Assembly (NCBI GenBank): GCA_964420035.1
Contig: CAYQQR010000064.1
Span: 1-14,910 of the forward strand
Direction of reading: 5' to 3'
Length of the DNA stretch: 14,910 bases
Source of the DNA: CAYQQR01 sp964420035
GTDB taxonomy: Bacteria > Bacteroidota > Bacteroidia > Bacteroidales > SM23-62
Part shown: in pieces, positions 8,284 to 14,542 of the stretch
Position numbering within the stretch: position 1 is the stretch's first letter
How the letters are laid out: every line of letters starts with the position of its first letter
Translations under genes and position numbers: made by a program
Notes under the pieces: generated by a model
Database searches by the model: none
The model's input: only the letters and a program-made list of their open reading frames with translations
Told to the model about the DNA's origin: nothing

Positions 8284-8357
8284 TGTGGACGCGAGATGCA
8301 GAGACCTTTGCAAAAGGGCTGAAGAGCCGAAGAGCTGAAGAGCTGAAGAGCTGAAGG
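8284..8357. repeat. Repeat module B, copy 1, ending in five 8-bp units
   Basis: Positions 8284-8343 match 11503-11562 with few differences (core gatgcagagacctttgcaaa). The 3' part is five tandem 8-mers of the form gctgaaga at 8318-8357, the second and last with single changes. It ends 22 bp before the stop codon of the convergent minus-strand gene. In copy 1, module B follows module A; in copy 2 it precedes it. Confidence 0.85.
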
Positions 8358-8379
8358 AAGGACAGCGAAGCGGAAAAAT

Positions 8380-10734
8380 TTATAAGTTTTCGATCAGGGA
8401 ATCCCTTGCCTCGTCCATAAGGGGCATCTCGTCCACCATGACCGGCCTGCACCACGAACGCTTCAATGGACCTTCCACCAAAGTATACAGCAAGTCTGAC
8501 CGTATTTCAATGTGCTCAGGACGGTATGCCATCTTTGCAATTTCTTCCAACAGCTCCTGGGCAACACCTTCGTACATGGATGTCAGGTCCGGTTCAGGCG
8601 TAAGCATGGACATGCCGGTTACCATACCGGTTTTCTTATCCACCAACAGCAGTACAAAAGGGAAAAAGCCTTTCTTTCCCCGCTCTTTCACCGGATTTGG
8701 CAACAGGAACAGATCTGCCTGCAGTGTGGTTTTTGATGCCTTCATCCTCGAGACTTTTTCAACGGTCTTTTTTTGGAACCGCGACTTATAATATATGGTA
8801 GCTTCACGGGCATCCGGCACTTCGTAACGATCCTCCCATCGTACCTTGCCACCTCCGGTAACGGGTGTGCGTACCAGAATCTCATCGGACGGATCTCCTT
8901 TCCTGTACAGGTATTCCGGGTTCTCCATGCCCCCGGGAAGTACCTCTGCAATTTGCTCCAGCAATACCGGAAGGTCGTCCAGGACTTCATTTTCCGGAAA
9001 TACAGGCATATAACCGGGTACAAGGACCTCCAGTTTGGGCCATCTCCCCCTGCCCCTGAATCCTGTACCTGCTTTCTTAATGGCATTCAGATCCTGCTGA
9101 TCCAATTCCTCCCGGTCAGTGAAAGAGAGTTGCAAGTGCGGGATCATCAGGATAGTCTCCATGGGAAGCCGGTCTGCCTTCTCATGTAACTCCATGAATT
9201 TGAACAAGCCCTCATACTCCCGGTAAGCCGCAACAGCCGTATATACTCCGTCGGATCCCATCACGGAGACAAAATAAATACGATCACTGCCGGGCATCCG
9301 TACCCCGAAGATATCTGTTTCATACAGGCTCCTCCAGGGTTCCATATCCCTGATTTTACGTGCATTCTCATAAATCGTTCTGAGTATTCCTGCATCCATA
9401 TCTTCGTCTTTAACGGGGTCACGCTTTACAGTATGTTGCTTATTCTTTTTCTTCTGTGCAACAGGGCCCTCGCCGGAACCGGGTGCTGCCGGTGGCGTTT
9501 TTTTATTTCCGGGTTTGTTGACACCACCGGGAATGTTGTCACGGCTGCCAATGACCTTATCCACCACCTCACGGGCTGTCTCCACGGACACTCCTGCTTT
9601 CTTTGCAGCACCATCAATATCCGGGATCCTGCCTGCATTGATATCCGGTAACACAAGTGCAATAAATTCATTCAGACGATCCAATTCCTTTGAAGCACCC
9701 GGATCCGGTGTCGGGGCAAACCTGTCAAGATACTCGTTCACCACGATTTTTCGTTTCAGGATTTTCTCTGCCGTGGTGATCAACTGCTGATGCACCCTGA
9801 GATAGGGGTATTCCGGAAAGTCATAGCCGTAAGTATTGAAATCGCTGACAAGCTTCCGGAATCCCCTGGCGGTCATCGCCGTAAAAAGAAGCAGACTTTT
9901 GTTTTCGTCATAGTAAACCTGGGCATAGTGGGGAAACTCACCAAATTGATCATGCGTGAACCGGTAAACCCCCTGATCGTATTCTGAAACAAAGGTCTTT
10001 TTCAACCTGGCCGTATCAAGTGAGTCAAGATCGTGTTCGGACAGGTGATACACCAGCTCATCTTCTTTATGAAAGGTCCTTGGATAGTCAGCTCCTGAAA
10101 TAAGCAACATATACGGCAAGGGATCTTTATCAATATCCCTGCAGATATCCCTTTCATCCTCGATATCCGGATTGCGCTCGACGGCAAAGAAAAAGATATC
10201 ATCCGCCCCGAAACTCTGAAAAGAGCCTATCGGACCGTAAGACTGCCAGCAGTATCCGTTGAAACCGATCAGGTTGAGCCAGAGCAAGGGGCTTCCTGAA
10301 CGGCTCAATTGGGTCATGCCGGGGGAAAACAACAGGTATTCTTTTTCACTGAATACATCCCTCATCAGGAAAAAATCCTCTTCAGGCTGATCGGCAATTT
10401 CGGCGAAACTGAAACGCCAAGGCACCCCGGCCTGCTGCATCAGAAAACTGCGCTCATCCCCCCGGAACCGCTGCAGTGCCGGATTTTTTAACAGCTTCCC
10501 GATCAGACCGTTCTCCCTGAAAACCCTGTGAATAACGAACTGACCCTTGAACATTTGTACCACCTCCTTATCAAACATGGAGGTCACCTCGCGGTACCGG
10601 CTGAAATGCTTGTTCATTCTCTGCTCAAGTCCCTGGTGACGCGCTGCATAAGCCAGCAGAAAATCATCCACTACCCCTTCGCTGATCCTGCTGTTCTTTT
10701 CACATTTTTCCCTGATTTCCCGGTAATTTGTCAT
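8380..10734 (-). CDS. Large DUF7309/DUF6930-like protein, function unknown
   Basis: A 784-residue cytoplasmic protein with no signal peptide or membrane segment. The N-terminal half (1-390) is a mixed alpha/beta region I do not recognise, including a small helical segment around 350-395 (DIDGAAKKAGVSVETAREVV). A Pro/Gly/Lys-rich linker (about 400-440) separates it from a C-terminal half. There, EPWRSLYETDIFGVR (465-479), VMGSDGVYTAVAAY (491-504), FRGRGRWPKLEVLVPGYMP (559-577) and the FFPFVLLLVDKKTGMVTG stretch (690-707) recall the paired DUF7309 and DUF6930 domains. This recall is unverified. It stands alone, convergent to the carbohydrate genes, with repeat modules on both sides. Codon use appears more GC-rich than in the hip genes. 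The start ATG at 10734 follows AT-rich sequence without a Shine-Dalgarno site. No catalytic motif is evident. Confidence 0.85.
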   Translation of the reverse strand: MTNYREIREKCEKNSRISEGVVDDFLLAYAARHQGLEQRMNKHFSRYREVTSMFDKEVVQMFKGQFVIHRVFRENGLIGKLLKNPALQRFRGDERSFLMQQAGVPWRFSFAEIADQPEEDFFLMRDVFSEKEYLLFSPGMTQLSRSGSPLLWLNLIGFNGYCWQSYGPIGSFQSFGADDIFFFAVERNPDIEDERDICRDIDKDPLPYMLLISGADYPRTFHKEDELVYHLSEHDLDSLDTARLKKTFVSEYDQGVYRFTHDQFGEFPHYAQVYYDENKSLLLFTAMTARGFRKLVSDFNTYGYDFPEYPYLRVHQQLITTAEKILKRKIVVNEYLDRFAPTPDPGASKELDRLNEFIALVLPDINAGRIPDIDGAAKKAGVSVETAREVVDKVIGSRDNIPGGVNKPGNKKTPPAAPGSGEGPVAQKKKNKQHTVKRDPVKDEDMDAGILRTIYENARKIRDMEPWRSLYETDIFGVRMPGSDRIYFVSVMGSDGVYTAVAAYREYEGLFKFMELHEKADRLPMETILMIPHLQLSFTDREELDQQDLNAIKKAGTGFRGRGRWPKLEVLVPGYMPVFPENEVLDDLPVLLEQIAEVLPGGMENPEYLYRKGDPSDEILVRTPVTGGGKVRWEDRYEVPDAREATIYYKSRFQKKTVEKVSRMKASKTTLQADLFLLPNPVKERGKKGFFPFVLLLVDKKTGMVTGMSMLTPEPDLTSMYEGVAQELLEEIAKMAYRPEHIEIRSDLLYTLVEGPLKRSWCRPVMVDEMPLMDEARDSLIENL

Positions 10735-10890
10735 AATAAATTAACGTGAGTTCGATATAAGCTTTATTTGTAAATCACTAGTTATCAACAATTTGTGTTA
10801 AGAAATGTTTATAACTATTTGATTATCAATGGTATGTAAAATGAATTCTTCCTGAATTAGTTGTTATCACTAACCAAATAGGAAGAATCC
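10735..10890. promoter_or_regulatory. AT-rich divergent region with a 9-bp inverted repeat
   Basis: ATTCTTCCT at 10845-10853 and AGGAAGAAT at 10880-10888 are perfectly complementary with a 26-bp loop. They stand directly before the IS982-like stump and could belong to the insertion sequence's leader. The rest should hold the promoter of the minus-strand gene, but no CAAAnnTA box (TAnnTTTG reversed) was found. Confidence 0.35.
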
Positions 10891-11016
10891 ATGAAAAACC
10901 TCTGGAACGAACTTATTGAAATTTTCTGTCATATTGATGATTTTAACCAGGCATTTATGAAAGAATTGCAAACACATCAGTTAACCACCGGTGCCAGAAC
11001 AAGGATAAAGCCTTGA
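10891..11016 (+). pseudogene. Truncated IS982-family transposase (N-terminal 41 codons)
   Basis: The frame MKNLWNELIEIFCHIDDF followed by NQAF and RTRIKP resembles the N-terminus of IS982-family transposases (an IFC-IDDF-x-QxF pattern, then a basic stretch before the catalytic domain). The frame stops after 41 codons and nothing of the DDE domain follows. It is therefore an old, deleted insertion. GGAAGAATCC just before the ATG could act as a weak ribosome site. The family call is from recalled motif similarity. Confidence 0.6.
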
Positions 11017-11175
11017 TTTTACCACCGCGTAAAAACCAAATAAGTGCCAGAAAATCTACTTACCGGCATATTTTTGATTTCAAATTTTAACATGGGTTAC
11101 TACCGAACCCGCCTATGGGTAAAAAACGGTACCACATAAATATTCCCATCTTTAGGGGTTTGAAAAAGAAGACTC
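11017..11175. other. Non-coding gap after the IS982 stump
   Basis: No gene is visible. GGGTT (11094-11098) and AACCC (11106-11110) can form a hairpin, and the same AACCC partly competes with GGGT at 11117-11120. A 9-bp direct repeat, gtgccagaa, occurs at 10991 and 11044. It may be residual insertion-sequence material. Confidence 0.35.
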
Positions 11176-11313
11176 ATGCCTCAGACATTTACCTGCGCCC
11201 ATTGTGGCAAATCCTTCCTGGGTGATTATTCCGGGCAGGCTGACCCCGCGTATTGCCCGTGGGGCATACATTATTGTAGCACCGAATTACACAAAAACTA
11301 TTTTTCCCCGTAG
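11176..11313 (+). CDS. Putative 45-residue zinc-binding mini-protein
   Basis: A short frame reads MPQTFTCAHCGKSF, then a middle ending in QADPAYCPWGIHYC and finally STELHKNYFSP before a TAG. The CxxC at C7/C10 and the pair C27 and C34, with H32 and H39 as extra ligands, look like a small treble-clef or zinc-ribbon knuckle. Its 3' half lies inside a repeat that recurs at 14606-14712, where a 2-bp length difference breaks the frame and the CxxC part is missing. That the repeat preserves the C-terminal codons up to the stop argues that a real gene family underlies it. Expression is uncertain: only a weak aaagaaga stretch precedes the ATG. It is too short for standard gene callers. It may be functional or a fragment of a longer Cys-rich protein. 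Confidence 0.5.
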   Translation: MPQTFTCAHCGKSFLGDYSGQADPAYCPWGIHYCSTELHKNYFSP

Positions 11314-11332
11314 GGGATACATAATTTCTGGG
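11227..11332. repeat. Dispersed repeat C, copy 1 (3' half of the mini-gene)
   Basis: About 106 bp similar to 14606-14712 in the same orientation. The part from gcccgtggggcatac through cataatttctgg is almost identical, while the first ~25 bp differ and include a 2-bp indel. Both copies then run into short ggtgg/gctgg-type low-complexity sequence. Confidence 0.88.
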
Positions 11333-11411
11333 TGCTGGATTCTGGTTGCTGGCTGCTTGTGGCTGGTAGTCCTGAAGGGACGGCAGATGTTAGCAGCCGG
11401 CAGCAAAAACA

Positions 11412-11428
11412 GAACCTCGTAGAGGTTC
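11412..11428. repeat. Perfect 17-bp palindrome
   Basis: GAACCTC (11412-11418), a gta loop and GAGGTTC (11422-11428) form a perfect 7-bp stem, like the short REP-type hairpins scattered in Bacteroidota intergenic DNA. There is no T-run after it. Confidence 0.55.
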
Positions 11429-11502
11429 AGTAATGGCAGAGAAAACGTCCTCTTTAAATAAGCGGCCACCGGCCATACCTTAGCAAGGGAAACTGGCTTA
11501 AA

Positions 11503-11562
11503 TGTGGACGCAAGATGCAGAGACCTTTGCAAAAGGGCTGAAGAACCTAAGAGCTAAAGAGC
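11503..11562. repeat. Repeat module B, copy 2
   Basis: Direct copy of 8284-8343, with the same gatgcagagacctttgcaaa core. The 8-bp units are more decayed here (gctgaaga, acctaaga, gctaaaga). It directly precedes module A copy 2, the reverse of the A-then-B order on the other side of the minus-strand gene. Confidence 0.85.
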
Positions 11563-11584
11563 CATCCTCCTACGCCAAGGCTTC

Positions 11585-11759
11585 GGAGGACGCGGAAGAG
11601 CATGAGGGATTCAGGATTGAATTAACCACTCCCCTTTTTGCTGGCGCGAAAAGTTCCCCTCCTTGAAAAGGAGGGGAATTCGTAATTAATTGATAATCAA
11701 TTTATCTCCCCCTCTCCACACGGTGGAGAGGGGGGCCGGGGGGAGAGGAAAAAAGAACA
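11585..11759. repeat. Repeat module A, copy 2 (double-hairpin element)
   Basis: Direct copy of 8064-8237, with better-preserved hairpins. Near 11655-11680 TCCCCTCCTT pairs with AAGGAGGGGA over a gaa loop. CCCCCTCTCCAC (11708-11719) pairs perfectly with GTGGAGAGGGGG (11723-11734) over an acg loop, a 12-bp stem. Just upstream, TCCTCC/GGAGGA (about 11565-11590) adds a third stem. There is no coding capacity. Confidence 0.9.
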
Positions 11760-11789
11760 TCAGTACCGTTTGGCACCGTTAGCACACCC

Positions 11790-11900
11790 GAAGGCGAGCT
11801 ACAGTGAGCAAAGCGAATGAGCAACGGCGAAGCCGAGCAACAGCGAGTCCCGAAAAACAGCCGAAGGCGAGAAACAGCGAGCGCAGCAAGCGAGAAAGCC
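11790..11900. repeat. Purine-rich gcga/gagcaa low-complexity tract
   Basis: Degenerate units of the type gagcaacggcgaagcc and gagcaacagcgagtcc (16 bp) are mixed with shorter fragments (gcgaatgagcaa, ggcgagaaacagcgag). One strand is strongly purine-rich. No frame looks coding. It is probably a slippage-generated array near the 8-bp repeat family. Confidence 0.6.
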
Positions 11901-11908
11901 TAAAAGTG

Positions 11909-11932
11909 GAAGAGACGCTGAGACAACGAGAC
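11909..11932. repeat. Three-unit outpost of the 8-bp repeat family
   Basis: The units gaagagac, gctgagac and aacgagac stand in tandem. The last two are units of the 24-bp higher-order repeat that makes up the right end of the window, so this is a small island of the same family. Confidence 0.75.
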
Positions 11933-12021
11933 AACAACTTCTGGTACTTTTAAAAATCTATTCCCGGAATTTTTACAGGTCTGGGTTTTCAGGAAGCCAT
12001 AAGGGGGTATGGAACTGAAAC

Positions 12022-12165
12022 TGAAAAAATTTTTAATTAAAAAAACTGGGATTCGTGAAACTTCGATTCTCTTAATTAAAACAAGAATGAGTTATAGAAA
12101 CTCACTGACAAGTAAGGATATAGCAAATTGCGAATTCACTTTGAAAAAATTTTTATTTAAAAAAT
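12022..12165. repeat. Pair of A-tract direct repeats 120 bp apart
   Basis: A 24-bp segment, gaaaaaatttttaattaaaa in its core, at 12022-12045 recurs with only one or two changes at 12142-12165 (gaaaaaatttttatttaaaa). The phased A/T runs predict bent or easily melted DNA. The intervening 96 bp are not repeated. Confidence 0.7.
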
Positions 12166-12222
12166 TATCGGGTGCATGATTTTCTGTCAGTTTTTGGTAT
12201 GCCAGAAAGAGACGTTTATGAA

Positions 12223-12272
12223 AGACCCCGTCTTCCATAGAGAAGGTCTCTCTGGGGAGAGACTACCCCCAG
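12223..12272 (+). promoter_or_regulatory. Attenuator-like leader with three competing hairpins
   Basis: Three overlapping stems cannot coexist. Hairpin 1 pairs AGAC (12223-12226) with GTCT (12246-12249), and CTTC (12232-12235) with GAAG (12242-12245). Hairpin 2 pairs GTCTCTC (12246-12252) with GAGAGAC (12257-12263) over a 4-base loop. Hairpin 3 pairs CTGGGG (12252-12257) with CCCCAG (12267-12272). The last stem ends 56 bases before the Cys-rich gene. Pairing is read from sequence; a switching role is inferred. No T-run follows, so a transcription terminator is not supported. Confidence 0.4.
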
Positions 12273-12328
12273 ATACGCCATTTGGAAGCAAAATACAACC
12301 TAATAAGTATTTATAAGAAACTATTGAT

Positions 12329-12727
12329 ATGAGTTTACAAGATATGTTTCCTTATAAACAGACCTGCTGCAATACCGTGAATGGTCTCCCTGACCTCCTG
12401 ACCCTAATGGCTTGTGGAGAGTATGAGAACCTCAAAGTTTTCCTGTCGGCTTGCAAACAGAATTGCCAAAGGTTACCACAGGACTTTCTTTATGTGGACT
12501 CCTGTTCTTTTGGAAGGGTTAGTGTCAATGCAGTGGACTACTGCAATGAAAACATTACCATTGATACCAGTGATTGCCAAACGTGTCTTTCCAAAACGTT
12601 ACATATAGATATTAATCAGCAACCCGATTTCCTAATGATTAACTGGCAGGATTTACTGGATATGGTCAATGAATACCAAAACAGTTGTTCTGGGTCTGAT
12701 GAATTGCTGGAGTTCGAATTTTATTAA
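12329..12727 (+). CDS. Cysteine-rich 132-residue orphan protein
   Basis: I do not recognise this gene. It encodes an acidic 132-residue protein with ten cysteines (13, 14, 29, 42, 46, 59, 72, 83, 86, 120), including a CC pair, a CxxxC (42-46) and a CxxC (83-86). There is no signal peptide or membrane segment, so in the cytoplasm the cysteines would more likely hold metal than disulfides. The C-terminus is acidic (SDELLEFEF). The ATG at 12329 follows AT-rich sequence without a clear Shine-Dalgarno site, normal for this phylum. Upstream hairpins could form a regulatory leader. It lies alone, about 330 bp before the hip operon on the same strand. Composition and the single long uninterrupted frame favour a real gene, but no homologue family comes to mind. 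Confidence 0.65.
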   Translation: MSLQDMFPYKQTCCNTVNGLPDLLTLMACGEYENLKVFLSACKQNCQRLPQDFLYVDSCSFGRVSVNAVDYCNENITIDTSDCQTCLSKTLHIDINQQPDFLMINWQDLLDMVNEYQNSCSGSDELLEFEFY

Positions 12728-12912
12728 AAAACATCCAGTTCATGAATGACCAGAATAGACCAACCCTTATTTTGATGGTTTTCTACAGGGGAGGATGACA
12801 ACGTAATAACTGGGGTTCTCGATGTCTGTTAACCGATGCTATTTGTTTGGGGTGAGGGTTTGTTTGGGAGATGGTATTCTATATTAATTAAAATAATTAT
12901 TGAATATTGAAC

Positions 12913-12930
12913 TTACTGCTTTAGCAGTAA
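12913..12930. promoter_or_regulatory. HipB operator O1 (TTACTGCTTTAGCAGTAA)
   Basis: A perfect palindrome with 8-bp arms and a 2-bp centre. It shares the TTAC(T/C)G...GTAA pattern and 18-bp length with two further sites downstream, all upstream of the hipB-type gene. It lies farthest from the gene, about 127 bp before the start. Confidence 0.7.
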
Positions 12931-12974
12931 ATATGTATAATGTTCGTAAAAACCAATCGATAAAATGCTAATAT

Positions 12975-12992
12975 TTACTGGCACAGCGGTAA
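12975..12992. promoter_or_regulatory. HipB operator O2 (TTACTGGCACAGCGGTAA)
   Basis: An imperfect palindrome: arms TTACTG and CGGTAA match at five of six positions. Its centre is 62 bp from O1 and 61 bp from O3, about six helical turns each way, placing all three sites on the same DNA face. Confidence 0.65.
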
Positions 12993-13007
12993 AAAAGAGC
13001 CGATTTC

Positions 13008-13038
13008 TTGTTGATTTAAAAGAAATACATTAAATTTA
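13008..13038 (+). promoter_or_regulatory. Candidate hip promoter overlapping O3
   Basis: TTG at 13008-13010 and TAAATTTA at 13031-13038 (one mismatch to TAnnTTTG) are about 20 bp apart, as in Bacteroidota housekeeping promoters. The second box overlaps operator O3, so repressor binding would block it. The short distance to the ATG (13057) would give a leader of only about a dozen bases. Confidence 0.3.
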
Positions 13039-13053
13039 CCGCTACAAAGGTAA
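13036..13053. promoter_or_regulatory. HipB operator O3 (TTACCGCTACAAAGGTAA)
   Basis: The third 18-bp site, with TTACC/GGTAA arms, ends three bases before the hipB ATG. Occupancy would cover the probable promoter and transcription start, as expected of autorepression. Confidence 0.65.
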
Positions 13054-13056
13054 AAA

Positions 13057-13299
13057 ATGAAAGAATCGCGGGAATTAGCAAAAGTAATCAGGATGCATAG
13101 AAAGGCAGCCAAATTAAGTCGTATCCAATTAGCAGAACTGGCAGGAGTAGGTAAGACTGTTATTTATGATATTGAAAATGGCAAAGAATCTGTTCAGTTG
13201 GATACTCTTAGTAAAATACTCAAAGTGCTAAACATAAGGATAGTATTAACAAGTCCTCTTATGGAGAATTTACAAGACATTGGAAATGAGAAAAGCTAA
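13057..13299 (+). CDS. hipB: HipB-type XRE-family antitoxin/autorepressor
   Basis: An 80-residue DNA-binding protein with one XRE/Cro-type helix-turn-helix covering residues 7-65. LSRIQLAELAGVGKTVIYDIENGK carries the two HTH helices, with the typical IENGK turn; the LDTLSKILKVLNI helix follows. In hipBA and hipBST operons this protein binds palindromes upstream of its own promoter and represses the toxin genes, usually in complex with the kinase. Here three 18-bp palindromes precede it, the last ending three bases before the ATG. Its stop lies inside the next gene (14-bp overlap), which implies translational coupling. The C-terminal tail after residue 66 is short, as usual in the family. Confidence 0.9.
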   Translation: MKESRELAKVIRMHRKAAKLSRIQLAELAGVGKTVIYDIENGKESVQLDTLSKILKVLNIRIVLTSPLMENLQDIGNEKS

Positions 13300-13600
13300 G
13301 GTATATGTTAACGGAATTGAAGCTGGAATACTAACCGAATTAGTAAAAGGCAATGATTATGTGTTTGAATATCATGACAATTACAATAGTCTTGAAATTT
13401 CACGTACAATGCCCGTTAGCCAGAGGATTTACAAATTCAATAAATTTCCACCTTTTTTTGATGGACTTCTACCTGAGGGAGTGCAACTGGAAGGCTTATT
13501 AAAAATAAAGAAAATAGACAGGTCCGATTATTTCTCACAACTGATAGCAATTGGTGAAGACATGGTTGGAGTAGTAACCGTAAAAGAAATAATGGAATGA
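13286..13600 (+). CDS. hipS: HipS-type protein (detached HipA N-terminal subdomain)
   Basis: A 104-residue protein corresponding to the N-terminal subdomain of HipA (couple_hipA). KVYVNGIEAGILTE opens the small beta-sheet, and FPPFFDGLLPEGVQLEGLLK (about residues 51-70) is the family's FF-x-LLPEG signature, followed by a KIDRSDYFSQLIAIGEDMVG stretch. In single-chain HipA this part is fused to the kinase; in E. coli O127 hipBST it is a separate protein that neutralises the HipT kinase. The same gene order here suggests the same role, though this is not proven for this phylum. The ATG at 13286 is chosen over TTG at 13280. It overlaps hipB by 14 bp and the kinase gene by 4 bp (ATGA). Confidence 0.85.
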   Translation: MRKAKVYVNGIEAGILTELVKGNDYVFEYHDNYNSLEISRTMPVSQRIYKFNKFPPFFDGLLPEGVQLEGLLKIKKIDRSDYFSQLIAIGEDMVGVVTVKEIME

Positions 13601-14532
13601 ATAAGTGTCCAATTGCTTATATATCATGTGGGGGCAAACGTTATAGTGATGAGGGTCTGAAAATTTTATCATCAGGTTTAAAGAATTTAAAAGACCTTGA
13701 ATATACTGCTGAAGAACAACGTAAGGAAGCATATAATCGTGCTTCCAGGATGTCTATTCAAGGAGTGCAACCGAAACTGAGTGCAGTGTTGAACTTCAAA
13801 GAGGAAAAATTCGATATTGTTGACAAGGGCGGGAAATTTATACTTAAACCGCAACACCATATATTTCCTGAGATGCCTGAAAATGAAGACCTAACTATGA
13901 GACTTGCAGGTGAGATAGGATTAGAGATACCCCAGCATGGATTAATATGGTCTAAGGACAAATCACTAACGTATTTTATTAAAAGGTTTGATAGAAAGGG
14001 ACATAACGATAAAGTCCCTGTTGAAGATTTTGCACAATTGGCAGGATTAAATAGAGATACTAAGTATGAATATAGTATGGAAAAAATCGTAAAACTGATT
14101 GACAAATACTGTACCTTCCCTGCAATTGAAAAGATAAAATTGTTTAAGCTCACAATTTTCAATTACCTGATTGGTAATGAAGATATGCATTTGAAAAACT
14201 TCTCCATAATTACTCAGGACGGAAAGAGCACCTTATCCCCTTGTTATGATTTAGTCAATACTACGATAGAATACAAGAAGCAAGATGAAGAAATTGCACT
14301 GCCATTGGAGGGTAAGAAAAAGAAACTAACCCGTAATATGTTAGTTAACTACTTTGGAAAAGAGAGATGTGAACTTACAGATAAAAGCATTGAAAAGGTA
14401 TTGGAAACAATTGCATTATCAGTTCCAAAATGGAAAGAATTTATTGAAAACAGTTTTTTATCACAAGAAATGAAGGAGAAATACCTGACATTATTGACTA
14501 CAAGATTGGATATTCTTGGCATTCAACTGTGA
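13597..14532 (+). CDS. hipT: HipT-type serine/threonine kinase toxin (split HipA kinase)
   Basis: A 311-residue kinase lacking the HipA N-terminal subdomain, which the preceding gene supplies. The Gly-rich loop is SIQGVQPK (53-60), where the first serine matches the HipT autophosphorylation position but the second (SIS in E. coli O127) is Gln. K84 in FILKPQ is the probable ATP-binding lysine. The catalytic loop is GNEDMHLKN with D196, H198, K200 and N201, and D218 in CYDLV is the metal-binding residue. All essential positions are intact, so an active kinase is expected. E. coli HipA phosphorylates GltX and HipT phosphorylates TrpS; the target here is unknown. The start overlaps the stop of hipS in an ATGA, giving tight coupling. 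The N-terminus (CPIAYISCG) has two cysteines of unknown role. A hairpin follows the gene. Confidence 0.92.
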   Translation: MNKCPIAYISCGGKRYSDEGLKILSSGLKNLKDLEYTAEEQRKEAYNRASRMSIQGVQPKLSAVLNFKEEKFDIVDKGGKFILKPQHHIFPEMPENEDLTMRLAGEIGLEIPQHGLIWSKDKSLTYFIKRFDRKGHNDKVPVEDFAQLAGLNRDTKYEYSMEKIVKLIDKYCTFPAIEKIKLFKLTIFNYLIGNEDMHLKNFSIITQDGKSTLSPCYDLVNTTIEYKKQDEEIALPLEGKKKKLTRNMLVNYFGKERCELTDKSIEKVLETIALSVPKWKEFIENSFLSQEMKEKYLTLLTTRLDILGIQL

Positions 14533-14542
14533 TGTAACAACA

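Larger units (their letters stand above)
11314..12328. other. Kilobase of repeat-rich non-coding DNA
   Basis: No supportable gene. In order it holds gctgg-rich low-complexity sequence, a GAACCTC palindrome, modules B and A (copy 2), a gcga-rich tract, three 8-bp units, a pair of A-tract direct repeats, and the hairpin leader of the Cys-rich gene. These parts are listed separately. Confidence 0.7.

Noticed and set aside
8165..8455. Minus-strand 96-codon frame
   Set aside because: It spans modules A and B and the end of the real minus-strand gene in another frame; its content is repeat-derived.
8773..9189. 138-codon + strand frame opposite the 784-residue gene
   Set aside because: It is antisense to a long frame with clear domain-like motifs, shows no recognisable motif of its own, and fits a codon-bias shadow.
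11204..11532. 72- and 81-codon frames around repeat C
   Set aside because: They read repeat C in frames different from the Cys/His-bearing one and continue into low-complexity sequence.
8064..11759. Composite transposon with module A as terminal insertion sequences
   Set aside because: Module A has no transposase, the copies lack recognisable terminal inverted repeats, and no target-site duplication was found; a repeat-bracketed cassette is the most that can be said.
13280..13285. TTG start for the HipS gene
   Set aside because: An ATG lies two codons downstream and begins the conserved KAKVYVNG strand directly.
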